Of a stretch of DNA of 64,000 bases, positions 20,836 through 32,142 are shown piece by piece. How positions within the stretch are numbered: position 1 is the stretch's first letter; each line of letters opens with the position of its first letter. The stretch lies in assembly GCA_963989385.1 (NCBI GenBank), contig OZ022506.1, positions 67,219,434 through 67,283,433 of the forward strand, written 5' to 3'. Source of the DNA: Ctena decussata (lineage: Eukaryota > Mollusca > Bivalvia > Lucinida > Lucinidae). Made by a program: the position numbers and the translations under genes. The notes beneath the pieces were generated by a model. The model made no database searches. It had not been told where the DNA came from and saw nothing but the letters and a program-made list of their open reading frames with translations.

Positions 20836-21044
20836 AGTGGCATGTGCGTCCAGCGAAGGCACAGGTCAGCCTAGGCATCCGCCCAGTCTGATCAGAATTT
20901 TTCCTATGCGCATGGAGCTAGCTTAGACCTTTTGGATATCCTTTCAGCGGTCAGCGAGGATTCTGATCAGACTGGGCGGATTCCCAGGCTGATCTGAGTT
21001 TTCGCTGGGCGCACGTACCACTTTGTTTTGTTATGCCGCGGCTC
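20836..21044. mobile_element. GAGCC palindromic MITE, copy 1 (left end lost)
   Basis: Palindromic family with outer GAGCCGCGACACGAGAAAAC, inner GCGCCCAGCGCAGACTCAGA and GATCAGACTGGGCGGATGCC. The left 25 bp are missing in this copy, and the right end reads CGCGGCTC. The element has no ORF and folds on itself. Confidence 0.8.
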
Positions 21045-21198
21045 AATTATGGAATTATTAACGCAAACAGTGAAGACTGATTTGTCTGCGCCGATTCACA
21101 GGCTAATCTTAGTCTTGCCGTAAGCATGGTAAGTATTAGACGGTAATTATAGCCCTAGATACGATAATGAAACCACGGATAATGCCTCAATTACTATT

Positions 21199-21436
21199 GA
21201 GCCGCGACACGAGAAAACAAACAAAGTGGTATGTGCGCCCAGCAAAGACTCAGATCAGCCTGGATATTCGCCCAGTCTAATCAGAGTCTTTGCTATGCGC
21301 TTAAAGGGTAGCTTAGGATCTAAACTGGCTCCTTGCGGACAGCGAAGACTCTGATCAGACTGGGCGGATGCCCGGGCTGATCTGAGTCATCGCTGGGCGC
21401 ACGTGCCAGTTTGTTGGTTTTGTCATGTCGTGGCTC
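21199..21436. mobile_element. GAGCC palindromic MITE, copy 2
   Basis: Both ends are present, GAGCCGCGACACGAG and GTCATGTCGTGGCTC. The centre reads CTTAAAGGGTAGC. Confidence 0.9.
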
Positions 21437-21454
21437 TATTACACGTGGCTGTAT

Positions 21455-21560
21455 TAATCTTGTCCCAAAGGACTTAAACGATGCTTCCAATAACGCTTTT
21501 ATTGTGACAGTTTCCACTACCAATGAAAAATGGATGACTTCCTATAAAAGCAATGATACC
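21455..21560. repeat. Dispersed ~105-bp repeat, partner of 28312-28420
   Basis: Shares CCCAAAGGACTTAAACGATG and TTCCACTAC-AATGAAA-ATGGATGA with the block at 28312-28420, same orientation. Origin unknown. Confidence 0.65.
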
Positions 21561-21798
21561 AGTCAATGATGTTATCTTTCGATAGTATTTAACCTGCAAG
21601 CGCGGCAAATATCAGCCGGAACTTGGCCAAATGTGGTCGACAGAAACAAGAAGACTGCATGTAAATAATACGGATGTTAAAATGGACAGGGGAAAAGTCT
21701 TCGGCTTTCTCTACATGTTCCATGTCATGTGTTGTTTCCTTCCCCTTCCCACTTCGCATTAAACCTTTTTAGACTGGAAATTCATTTAGGGGACATAT

Positions 21799-21876
21799 GC
21801 AAACAGTGCAGATCCAGTTCAGACGCCGCAGAACCGTGCGCAGAACGCGGCGTCTGACCAGGTCTACAGTGTTTGC
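21799..21876. repeat. GCAAACAGTG hairpin with divergent stem
   Basis: GCAAACAGTGCAGATCCAG is mirrored by a right arm ending CTACAGTGTTTGC. The inner stem GACGCCGC/GCGGCGTC differs from the usual GATGAG stem of this hairpin family (compare 19940, 23415, 36632, 41332 and 60040). Confidence 0.7.
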
Positions 21877-22311
21877 TTACAGTAATTTCTAAGCATAATA
21901 CAATACAAATGAAAACATCTTCCAGAAACCCCTAAATCTAGAAATGAGCTCTTCCACACCATCATGAAGGATAGACAAATCCACTAGTCAAACAAGGGTT
22001 AACAAGTATCTTTTTTATTTCAACAGAGCTTTCTACTAAATATTCTACTTTGATTTCATGACAGGCTCTAAAGAGGAATTTTGTATAAAATGTTACACTT
22101 AGATTTCTTGAAACAATTCTGTCATTTTCATGCTCGCTTTCCTCCTCAAAGAGGGTCAACCCTAAAAGAGAAGAATTTTCTCCCATAGGAGTAAATTCTT
22201 TTTTCTAAGGGTTGATCCCCGTTTGGAAGGGTTTCGTTGTTCAGGAAAGCAACGAGAAAGTCCCAGAAGTTGTCTCCTTTCTTAAATAAAAGCATCGCAA
22301 ACGACTGCATG
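21877..22311. other. Unassigned interval
   Basis: Nothing beyond short ORFs without domains. A local inverted motif GGGTCAACCCT...AGGGTTGATCCC (about 22153-22219) is visible. Confidence 0.45.
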
Positions 22312-22966
22312 ATACCCCGCCACTGCAAACCAATTTCACTTGTCCATTTTTTGCTGATTTATTTATTTTATACATGTATGTGACCATGGGGCAGGGGCAG
22401 ATAGCCCCAATGGGGCCAAATTTTGATGATCTAAAGAGACTCTCATTACCTCTATCAATAGTTGCAAGTTGCAGAAAAATCTATTTAAATCATAACTTTT
22501 GTGGTGGTGGGAGGGGGGATAACCATCATGGTGTAAATTTTGGGCATCACAGAAGTTGATCAGTTGCTGTATACTTAAGAAAACAATGTTTTAATCCTGA
22601 TTTTATATGAATTTTTTCACGATCTCATACATGTATATAGGCCCAGGGTAGGGACAGATAACCCCTGAGGACAAAATTTCTATGGTAATAGATAGCTATT
22701 CTTGCTTCGATCATTTTTATGAAGTTTCACCATGATAATCCAAATAGTGAAGGAACTACAGACCAAAAACCATTTTTGTACATTGACAAGTGCCATAACT
22801 CTGTCAGAAATTATCGAAATTTGCCCATTAACAATCCCAAGCGGGGCATTCTTGATACAAATGCATAAGCGGACAGACGGACGTACATACGACGGACGGA
22901 CAGACGGACACACGGACGGCCAACGTGAAAACATAATACCCCGCCACTAACGTGTGGCGGGGTATT
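22312..22966. mobile_element. Repeat with ATACCCCGCCAC inverted ends
   Basis: Starts ATACCCCGCCACTGC. The right end reads ATACCCCGCCACT followed by GTGTGGCGGGGTATT, so the right terminus is itself a hairpin (22935-22966). CGGACGGACAGACGGACAC (about 22890-22918) is the CGTCCGTCC-type motif. Two related internal parts start GGGGCAGGGGCAGATA (about 22389) and CCAGGGTAGGGACAGATA (about 22643). Confidence 0.65.
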
Positions 22967-22988
22967 AAAAGCGAGAATCTTTCCTACC

Positions 22989-23102
22989 GTAATCGGGGTT
23001 TCATTGCACACAGCATTTCATTATCATCGTCCCATCGTCCTGATATGACTGAAATATTGTTTAAAAGGACGAAAAATCGCGTCATCCACCCATCCATCCA
23101 TG
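22989..23102 (+). repeat. SINE 3' fragment
   Basis: Contains GTCCTGATATGACTGAAATA and a CCATCCATCCATGC tail matching the 3' part of the SINE at 54076-54282. The tRNA-like head is missing; it is probably truncated at the preceding element. Confidence 0.7.
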
Positions 23103-23149
23103 CTTCGTTAAAATGGCAAGAAACATGGAGGTTCGCCTATACATCTTAA

Positions 23150-23350
23150 TATGCCATTATATGTCGCGCTCACTTAGACAATCGGAAAGGAGATAGACAT
23201 TTGTTCGTGTCAAAACATATTAATCTATTAAAATGGTGAATCATTAATAGCAATGCCATCAACTGGATGGCTCGTTGAAGCCATGAACCCCCATTAAAGT
23301 CAATGTCGATTTTGTCAATAGAGTGCATTAAGAGAATACTTACATTCTTC
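23150..23350. repeat. Dispersed ~200-bp repeat, partner of 33625-33805
   Basis: Shares CTATTAAAATG-TGAATCATTAAT, CCATTAAAGTCA and ATTCATTAAGA-like blocks with 33625-33805 in the same orientation. Confidence 0.6.
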
Positions 23351-23378
23351 AAATGGAATTAAACATGGTATATGGTAG

Positions 23379-23620
23379 AGTCGTGTAACTTCGGACAGCT
23401 GGTAAATTCGGACATACCAGTGCAAACAGTGAAAATCCAGATGAGACGGCTCATAATGAGCCGTCTCATCAGAATTTTCACTGTAACGATCCGTCTCATC
23501 AGGATTTTCACTGTTTGCCCAGTTAATTTTGTTTTAATTCCAAACAACTGACATATAAAGGAAACAATTTCACTGTCCGAATTAACCCGCTGTCCGAATT
23601 TACCCGGTTTTGCCCTATAG
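23379..23620. mobile_element. MITE with AATTCGGACAG ends, copy 1
   Basis: Both ends carry paired forms of TCGGACAG and CTGTCCGAATT. The middle holds the GCAAACAGTGAAAATCCAGA hairpin with an extra CGTCTCATCAG repeat compared with copy 2 (59991-60198). Confidence 0.75.
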
Positions 23621-23749
23621 TCCGTTGGCATGTTTGGCAAAGTGCGAGACACAGATTATTGCCCTTTGCGCGATATAGTGCGCTAGATAAGAAGTGGTGA
23701 CACGGATGATTTGGGGATAATTTTCAATATTTCTTCATAAACGCATATG

Positions 23750-23885
23750 TTGTGTGCCCCTCAGCTGAACCATCTTGCCAAGACGGTTCTAATGAGGGGT
23801 CTCAAAATATGGTTAAGTCGAGAAATAAGAAAAAAATATCCTGGACTTATTCTTAAAACTCCATCTTATCTAGAGTTCTGGCTAT
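23750..23885. repeat. Partial copy of the LINE 5' stem-loop module
   Basis: Matches 6010-6140 in the same orientation, including GAGAAATAAGAAAAAAATATC and CCATCTTATCTAGAG. The stem is decayed here. It abuts the TA-target MITE that starts at 23885. Confidence 0.5.
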
Positions 23886-24500
23886 AGACAGACCCGACCA
23901 GTACGCGGACACTTTTAAGGATGTTTTACTTAATGTTTAAGACGCCAACGCACTCTAGACCGCCGGATGGCATGCAATTTCAGGAAAATCCTTGTGCTAA
24001 ATATAGACAAAAAGAACACGTGAAAAAAATCATCTGCGCATGCGCAACATAACGCTGTTGGGGCATTCTATTTTCAGTATCAAAACAGGCTTATCATACC
24101 AGTACGCGGACACCTTAAGTAGAATCCGAGTAAACAGAGATGGCATTTGTACGCTGCATTACTAATAAAATTATTGATACATGTAGTTAATAAAAATGTA
24201 TAAAAAAGTAAAGTGTTGCTCTGATTTCATTTTGACACATGGCTATATGCTTTGCCTGTTTGCGTGTTTGCCGCAGCCAAAATGAAGCATCGATCGTGAT
24301 ACTGGTCTGCAACAGCTTTTCAAATTCAGGACTGTGTTGTGAAAGTATAAAAGTAAATGACAAAAGGATAAAGAAATATCACCTTGAAATAATGTTACAA
24401 AGTCAGTCGAATTTAGAAAGTATCTTAGCTTTTACCTGACGCCAAACACATAAGTGTGCGCATACTGGTAGTGTCCGCGTACTGGTCGGGTATGTCTATA
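23883..24500. mobile_element. TA-target MITE with 30-bp inverted ends
   Basis: The first 30 bp (TATAGACAGACCCGACCAGT...) and last 30 bp (...ACTGGTCGGGTATGTCTATA) match at 29 of 30 positions, including terminal TA. The subterminal sequence CCAGTACGCGGACACCTTAA occurs again at about 24099. The 66-codon ORF inside is not a transposase. Confidence 0.9.
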
Positions 24501-24656
24501 CACCAAGTAAGAAGCATTTTACCCTGACCAGACTGTATTGATAAGCAAGCAAGTCTGACTTGTCTGTTCTCGAGGTTTTCCTTTACCATTCTATGCCAGA
24601 CTGCCAGGCAGCGTCAAAACTGACGAAGTGGCATTTACTCTGACATCATAAAATAA

Positions 24657-24837
24657 GCAGCGACACGAGAAAACCAACAAAGTGACGTGTGCGTCCAGCG
24701 AAGACTCACATCAGCCTGGGCATCCACCTAGTCCGATCAGACTCTTCGCTAAGCGCTTAAATGGTAGCTAAGGGTATAATAAGCTACCTCCATGCGGACA
24801 GCGAAGACTTTGGTCAGACTGGGTGGATGCCCAGGCT
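24657..24837. mobile_element. GAGCC palindromic MITE, copy 3 (right end lost)
   Basis: Left end is AGCAGCGACACGAGAAAAC. The element stops at CCCAGGC, before the right arm's outer ~60 bp. Confidence 0.8.
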
Positions 24838-24999
24838 TTTCCTCACCCATTGGTCAAGAATATTCCGTTCTAGAGGTGTCTGAGATTTTTCTGTCTCGGC
24901 TTGCTTTCTCAGCCTAGCCCAGAAAGCTGTCTCAAAATGCCAATCATTGCTATATAGTACATGTGCAACCCAATTAATAGTGTAATATAGGGATCAAAC

Positions 25000-25410
25000 A
25001 TGGGTTTTCATGCATTAACGTTTGCAAGGTCCCGAGGGAGATGATGAAAACCGAGGCCGATTAATGCATTGGAAAAAGGTGTTTGATCGCTGTTATTGCA
25101 TAAATTCAACTACATATAATGCTACAAAAATAACGAAAATGTTGGCGCACTATTTTTTCGGCCTCATCGCCATTACCTTGCAGATTCCTACACGCACTAT
25201 GTATGTCTATAAAAATCCTCGTTCCAGGCCATGGTCAGCTACCGTTTGTGCAACCTTTAGCAGCATTTCACAAGTCAATCATTTTCATCAAAGTTTCCAG
25301 TTAATGTCGTCTGCACATTCATTTTTACAATATATCCGAATTTGTATAACTCTTGCCTTAAAGTCTTTAATGGATATCTTCAACTGCAGTCTTGCCGTCG
25401 TTGCAGTAGG
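25000..25410 (+). repeat. ~390-bp repeat, inverted partner of 38330-38700
   Basis: Co-linear with the reverse complement of 38330-38700: CTACAAAAATAACGAAAATG, CGGCCTCATCGCCATTACCT and AAGTCTTTAA-GGATATCTTCAACTGCAGTCTTG all match. A 179-codon ORF (25022-25561) covers it but is not preserved in the partner, so it is treated as non-coding. Confidence 0.75.
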
Positions 25411-26606
25411 CCTACTGACGGAGTACATTGCCCTGCAACTTGCATACAAAAAGTCGCCCAGTAGGCCATTAACATCGCGTGAAGGTTTTGTGTTCGTTAA
25501 AACATACCTATTAATAGCATCTGGCACCGATATTTGTGCAATACTATGTTTTGACACTTGAATTCAGCAAATCCATTTGCTGCTACCTATCATGTCCATT
25601 GCATGAAATTGACAGCTTAAGATGCGCAAGAGGTGTCACTGTAGATGTCTGATTAGCTGCCTGTCATGAAAAATGCATGCACAGTGCGAAATTAACACAC
25701 GTCAAAACTATAAATAGAAAATTAGCTTGAGGTTTGTAGAAATGACTTCAACAAGGTATTCAATGAATTCATATAAGCCGAACGGTTTTTTTTTTCAAAT
25801 CCCTTCATACGTGTATATACATATAAATTTCACTATATATGCACTTTGTATGTAAGTGATTGTGTTAAATATATGAAAAACTGAAAGTTTAAACCAATGA
25901 TTGTTCTGCTCTATAAAATATAATGGGTGAGGAAAATAATCACTAATGGGGCTGGGGTCTCGACAAAGAAAATTCAAGCTCGTTTTCTGATTAAGTCTAA
26001 TGTTCGGCAAGCCTCGCATAAGACTAATTAATCTGAAAACTAGCCTGAGATTTCCTTGTCTCGGTCTCAAACCCATCATAGATTCTATTAATCTCTAAAT
26101 ATACGGAACAGGCGCCAAATTATAATTTTACAAATGTGTTTGTTGCTTGCAGTTGTTACTGGGAAAGTACTTTCAGTATGCATGTATTTATCAGAATTCG
26201 CCTCTTTGCGATTGTAATAAAAGTTCCCCACTACAACAACAACTACTACTACATGATATAATACATGTTAACTATAATTCAAATAACAACACATGCACGG
26301 GATTTAATGAATTTGTCCTCAAAATCTGAATTTTGAAAATTTGAATAAAATGTTTAAGACATTGAAAATGTTCTAGAGCACTTCAAACCAGATTTGACAT
26401 CAGAATAGGCTTGGCCTCGCTACCGGAATAAGATGCGGACGATGAATACTGCTAAAATTCTTCGACTAATACAGTGTCTAAGTATCAATACAAATAGAGA
26501 AGCCTTTGATCAGACTGCGCGAATGCACAGGCTGATCTGAATCTTTGCGGTTCGCACATGTTAATTTGCATGACGTACCTTGAGAGAAATGGAAGAAAAA
26601 TAATTT
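25411..26606. other. Unassigned interval
   Basis: Apart from a degenerate MITE fragment (about 26505-26566, GGCTGATCTGAATCTTTGC), nothing recognisable. Confidence 0.45.
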
Positions 26607-26841
26607 GAGCCGCGACACGAGAAAACCAACAATGTGGTTGTGCGCCCAGCGCAGACTCAGATCAGCCTGGGCATCCGCCCAGTCTAATCAGAGTCTTCGC
26701 TGTCCGCATGGAGGTAGCTTAGACCCTTAGCTACCCTTAGGGCTCTTAGCGAAGCGTCTGTTCAAATTTGTCGAATGCCCAGGTTGATCGGAGTCTACAC
26801 TGGGCGCACGACCACTTTGTTGGTTTCTCGTGTCGCGGCTC
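26607..26841. mobile_element. GAGCC palindromic MITE, copy 4
   Basis: Both ends are intact (GAGCCGCGACACGAG and CTCGTGTCGCGGCTC). The centre is CTTAGCTACCCTTAGGGCTC, and the arms have diverged in places. Confidence 0.92.
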
Positions 26842-27202
26842 ATTTATTCTCACTGAAGACTCCCAGATGTATGTAAACCAAATTACGAAAAACAGACAAG
26901 TAATCCCTCAATTAGACACCTAACAGTTGAAAATAAGTTTTATTCATTGTCAAGAAGACGTCAACACTGCTGTTTATTTTGTACAGATTTCTTTCTTTTC
27001 TTTTTTTCTATCTTAAAATATATGGCTTCGTAGAAGCTATTTCAGTAATGAAAAAAAGGCAGGCGAACTAGGCTTACTGCGGAAAACACAAATTTTGAAA
27101 GCTTTTCAGTTTTGGTTTTCAGTTTTAATGTATTTGATAAGAATGGAAAAATCTGAAGATTTGAATAAAACATCTGAGCTGGTTCGGCTGGTCTGAAAAG
27201 GA

Positions 27203-27296
27203 CTGTTCCTCCAGAGCAAATGTCATAGTTGTAGGGAATCTCCTTCAAAGAAATTTAGCCTTAGCAACAGCATAGCAACCACTAATACGACCCCAG
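27203..27296. mobile_element. Right half of an AACAGCATAGCAAC palindromic MITE
   Basis: Contains GACTGTTCCTCCAGAGCAAA, GTAGGGAATCTCCTTC and CAACAGCATAGCAACCAC, matching the right arm of the full copy at 51269-51486. The left arm is absent. Confidence 0.75.
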
Positions 27297-27557
27297 ATGG
27301 TTTTCTGAGCCTGATGTGTACATTATGGGTAATGTTGGACCAGAGTAAGTGGCTGACCTAACAGATATAACATCAACATCGTACCATTTCATATCGACTT
27401 ATTAATTGTTTGAACTGTTCCGAAAATCAGGTCTATTAGCAGCTTTCTGAATTCATAATCTCGGTTTCGATAAGCGTTTTCCAACCTACGTGTATTTTAA
27501 CTAAACATCATTTCGAAATTTTATACTACAGATAACTACTCAGTTTATTACTAAAAT

Positions 27558-27793
27558 GAGCCGCGACACGACAAAACCAACAATGTGGTTGTGCGCCCAG
27601 CGCAGACTCAGATCAGCCTTGGCATCCATCCAGACTAATAAAAGTCTTCGCTAAGCACTTAAAGTGTAGCTAAGGGTCTAAGCTATCTCCATGCGGACAG
27701 CGAAGACTCTGATCAGACTGGGCGGATGCCCAGGCTGATCTGAGACTGCACTGGGCGCACAACCACTTTGTTGGTTTTGTCATGTCGCGGCTC
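27558..27793. mobile_element. GAGCC palindromic MITE, copy 5
   Basis: Ends are GAGCCGCGACACG and CATGTCGCGGCTC. The centre CACTTAAAGTGTAGC is itself a small palindrome. Confidence 0.92.
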
Positions 27794-28311
27794 AATTTAT
27801 CATCAGTCGCGTGGACAGCTTAAATATTGAAGAAAATGGGTCTCTTGCGCGATATGAGATATTTGTAAGCTATAAGATCGGAATCATTGTTGATGCTTTG
27901 ATAATCAAGGATCAATTCAACGTCATTAAGTATTAATCTGTAGATATATCATCATTTATTAGTTTAATAATTTGATATTCTCCTTAGCCTCAGTGCAAAT
28001 TCTGTTCATTCTATCACTGATCGATCGAGTGATAGTGTAAATATGACTAGCGTCAAGAGAACGGATCCTTTCAGCCTATGTGAAGACCAAAGACTTAGGC
28101 CTCACCCATAAATTCGCTGATTATTACTACAAAGACTGCACGAAATCACAGGCTGATCTGCGTCTTATCTGTTCCCATATCACACAAGTCTAATGTACTC
28201 GAGCATTGACTCAGCCATGTATTGTCACGGTGGTATGAAAATCATAGGAGGACTAACATAACCCCAATGCAATTCATTAACCCGAGCGCAGATACTACGT
28301 CAATTACTTAT

Positions 28312-28420
28312 AAATCTCGCCCCAAAGGACTTAAACGATGATTTCAATAGCTCTTTTAGTGTGACAATTTCCACTACTAATGAAACATGGATGATTTCCA
28401 ATAAAGCACAAAGACAATCA
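28312..28420. repeat. Dispersed ~105-bp repeat, partner of 21455-21560
   Basis: Same order of blocks as at 21455-21560, with several substitutions. Confidence 0.65.
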
Positions 28421-28652
28421 ATTCTGTCATCGTGTGACATTGCATGTCCCGCAAAGACATGACAAATAGTTATACCGCGAGTGCTATTCAACATTTGTTT
28501 TAATGATCTTTGAAGGAAAAACAACAACTTATCTTCTAATATACAGTGAGAATCTAACAAACACACTATTTCGGTAGCACTGGATCCACTCGTGATGCTA
28601 AAATGATTTAAAATTCGCTATAAATGTAGACATAATCATCAACAGTGCATAG

Positions 28653-28692
28653 TTACCTAAGCGCTTTCGTCTTCGGCATCATCAGTGGTTTC
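28653..28692 (-). ncRNA. Hammerhead-ribozyme-like motif, copy A
   Basis: On the minus strand: ACCA, then core CTGATGA, a loop segment TGCCGAAGAC (stem II weakened), core GAAA, GCGC, then TTAGGT. ACC can pair with GGT as stem I. Activity is doubtful because stem II is degraded. Confidence 0.4.
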
Positions 28693-28849
28693 AAACAATA
28701 ATAAAAAAAAAATAGAAACAATAGGCAAAAATATTACCATTTCGAGAAAAAAAGTCTGAACATAGAAAAGAGAAGCTTCTAAAAACAAAAGTGAACAAAA
28801 CCAGAGGACCAACGGCCCTGTAGCTCACCTGACACCTTCTATCAACAGA

Positions 28850-30660
28850 CACAATTGGTCATTTCGCACATTTTTACAAATTTGAAACCAGTAGCTTAAA
28901 CGGTGTGCATATTTTAAATTTATAATCTCAGTTACCTTGAGCAAAGTTCAAAAAATGACCTTGACCATAGATGACCTTATGTCTTCATGTATTCATTTGT
29001 TAACCATATTTTCCAATTATTATATCTAGGCTTAAAAAGTTTCCATGAACTCACTTGTTTAAGCATTTTCCCATATAAAAGCATAACATACCAATGTTGA
29101 CCTATCCATAAATTAGGTCAAGGTCAATGCACCGTCATGATTTGTATAAACTATGATCGGCCCGAATCTTCAATGCTACACACCATGCCACGAGGTCATT
29201 GGGCCTTTGGTTCTGGAGAAGAAGATTTTTGAAGGGTTTTTAATATATATGGGGATAGCGGCTATTTTGGCCATGTGACCATGACCAGCTCAACAAACTT
29301 GGTTGTTGTTTTTTGACCCAGTGAAGTTCCGTATAAAATATGGTTTCAAACAGCCCAGTGGCTTCAGAGAAGATGTTTGAAAATATTGACAGGCGACAGA
29401 ATCGCAGTGACCTTGAACAAAGGTCAAAGAATGACCTTGAGCTTTAACAACAAAATATCTTCATAGGCTCATTTAGTTAACCATAAATACCAAATATCAT
29501 ATCTTAGACTTGAATGGTTTCTGAGAAATCTAATGTTTAAGCATTTTCCCATGCATCAAAATTGACCTTGCCATAAATTAGGTCACAGTGAATGCACAGT
29601 CCTGATTTGTATAAATTATGAAGGGCTCATGTTCCAAGTGCTACATACCAAGTTTCAAGGTCATAGGCCTTTTGGTTCTGGAGAAGGAGATTTTTGAAGG
29701 AGTTTTACCATATATGGGTATGGCTGTCATCTTGGTCATGTGACCCAGATCCCGGTAACAAACTTTCCTTCCCCCATCCCGCACGGTCATCATTTGTACA
29801 AACTATGATGGGCCCGAGTGCCCAAAGCTACATACCAAGTTTCAAGGGCATAGGCCTTTTGGTTCTGGAGAAGAAGATTTTTGAAAGGTTTTCATCATGT
29901 ATGGGCGTAGTGGCCATCTTGGTTATGTGACCCAAATCCCGGTAACAAAATTTCGTTCCCTCAACCTAGGTAGGCTCCATACGAAATTTGGCTTCAATCG
30001 ACCCCGTGGTTTCTGAGGAGAAGATGTTTGAAAATCTTGACGACTGACGAACGGACAGAATGATCTTGACCTTTAGTGACACAATATCTTCAGCTGTTCA
30101 TTTAGTTGACCATATATACCAAATATTGTACCTTAGACTTAAATAGTTTCTGAGAAATCCACTGTTTTAGCGTTCTTCTATGTGAAAGCCTAAGTTACCA
30201 AAGTTGACAGTGTCATAAATTAGGTCAGGTCAGCGCACGGTCATCGTTTGTATAAACTATGATGGGCCTGGGTGCCCAATGCTACATACCAAGTTTCAAG
30301 GTCATAGGCCTTTTGGTTCTGAATAAAAAGAGTTTTGAAGGGTTTTGCCATATATGGGCGTGGCGGCCATCTTGGTCATGCGCCGTCATTCCCCAATCCT
30401 GAGACTCCATATGGAATTTGGCTTCAATCGACCCAGTGGTTTCTGAGGAGAACATGTTTGAAAATCTTGACAACAGATGGACGGACAGAATGGCCTTGAC
30501 CTTGAATGACATATCTTTATCGTTTCATTTAGTTGACCATATTTACCAAATATTGAACCTTAGACTTAAATAGTTTCTGAGAAATCCACTGTTTAAGCGT
30601 TTTCTCAAATGAAAGCCTAACGTACCAAAGTTGACGTGTCATAAATTAGGTCAAGGTCAA
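28850..30660. repeat. Reversed tandem array of ~455-465-bp units
   Basis: TTCTGGAGAAGAAGATTTTT and ATATATGGGCGTGGCGGCCA are the reverse complements of markers in the 13.85-16.2 kb array. Marker positions near 29211, 29675, 29863 (short unit) and 30317 give a unit of about 455-465 bp. Units contain TAAATTAGGTCAAGGTCAAT and GACCTTGA motifs. Confidence 0.85.
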
Positions 30661-31201
30661 TGTGCAAGACAAATGCATAACATTTAGGGGTAGTCAGCCA
30701 TGTGAGTTTTATAATTTGACCTGCATGGTCCCCGCTAAGGGCATTTTGAGCTCACCTGAGCCTTGAGGCTCATAGGTGAGGTTATAGTTTAGCCAGGCAT
30801 CTGTCGTCCGTCCGTCCGTCCTTCCGTCGTCCGTCCGCCGACAACATTTTCAAACACCTCCTCTGAAACCACTGGGCCGATTGAATCCAAATTTCATATG
30901 GAGCCTACCTAGGTTGGGGGAACGAAAGTTTGTTCGGGGTATCCGGGTCACATGACCAAGCTGGCCACCACGCCCATATATGCTAAAAATCCTTCAAAAA
31001 TCTTTTTTCTCCAGAACCAAAATGCCTATGACCTTGTAACTTGGTATGTAGCATCGGGCATTCGGGGCTATACTATAAGCCCACCTATTGAGCCTAAAGG
31101 CTCAGGTGAGCTAAAACTCCCCTTAGCGGGGACCATGCAGGTCAAATTATAAAGCTAACATGGCTGACAACCCCTAAATGTTATGCATTTGTCTTGCACA
31201 T
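30661..31201. mobile_element. 541-bp foldback with ~103-bp inverted ends
   Basis: Left end 30661-30763 and right end 31098-31201 are near-perfect inverted copies, including GACCTGCATGGTCCCCGCTA and TTAGCTCACCTGAGCCT. The interior holds one CGTCCGTCC stretch and one array-like unit. The GACCTGCATGGTCCCCGC block also occurs at 31969-31989 and 56378-56399. Confidence 0.85.
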
Positions 31202-32098
31202 ACAGAAATAAACACAATAGAAAAGAGGAAAATTCTCTGGAACTGACACAATTCGATGCCAGATCCAACCCAAGACACCATGTGGGAAAGAGACAACACA
31301 AAATTAGTCACCACCAAAGACACCAGCGGCAGCCATGTGAACAACCATTTCCCATGTAAGTGGTCAACGGGAAGCCTGAAGATCACAAACAATATACCAA
31401 TAACAGACATAGCAACAAAACAACCAAGAAGAACCAAAACCGAACTGCCGCTCCCAACGCTACAACAATCAAAGTATAAAACACGGATATGTACAAGGGT
31501 TAAGTCTCGCTGTGTTGCAGCTTGTGAAATCGTGAGACTGTATTACAACTGAAGTAATGTTTGAGGGGTTACTGGTTGTATTGGATTCAATGGTCCACAG
31601 AGACGGCACATTCGTCCCTACTAGGAGGAGAGGAAATGAAGTTTAAGATTGTATGGGAATAGAAACAAAAAAGCAACGCCGCACCTGCTTCAAGCGCAGC
31701 AGGATCTTGACTATCTTGTCGTTTGGGCAATGTGTACGGCACCTACGTCCAAAGAACAAGGACAAACAGGGACCAAAGAGACGTTCCTCACCTGCTGCAA
31801 GCACAACAGGCACTTGTCAGTGTATAGTCAATATCGGAAGGACACCGCATATGCACCCAGTCAACTATCCCCCGGAAGGTATACTGGAGTTGAACGGTCC
31901 TTATTTCTGTATGTGCAAGACAATTGCATAACGTTTAGGCATTAACAGCAATTTTAGTTTTATCATTTGTCCTGCATGGGCCCCGCAAAGGGGACTATTT
32001 TGTTAATATTTGTTTTTAGAAGCTTCTCTTTCTTATGTTCAGATTTTTTTCTCTACATGAAAATATTTTTGCTTATTGTTTCTATTTTGTTATTGTTT

Positions 32099-32142
32099 GA
32101 AACCTCTGGTGAAGCTGAAAGGCGAAAGCGCTTATGTAACAT
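32099..32142 (+). ncRNA. Hammerhead-ribozyme-like motif, copy B (mutated)
   Basis: ACCT, then CTGGTGA where the core is CTGATGA, AGCTGAAAGGC, GAAA, GCGCTT, ATGT. The A-to-G change in the core would probably abolish cleavage. Confidence 0.35.

Noticed and set aside
25022..25561. 179-codon plus-strand ORF
   Set aside because: Covers a DNA repeat whose inverted partner at 38330-38700 has indels that break the frame; no domain is seen.
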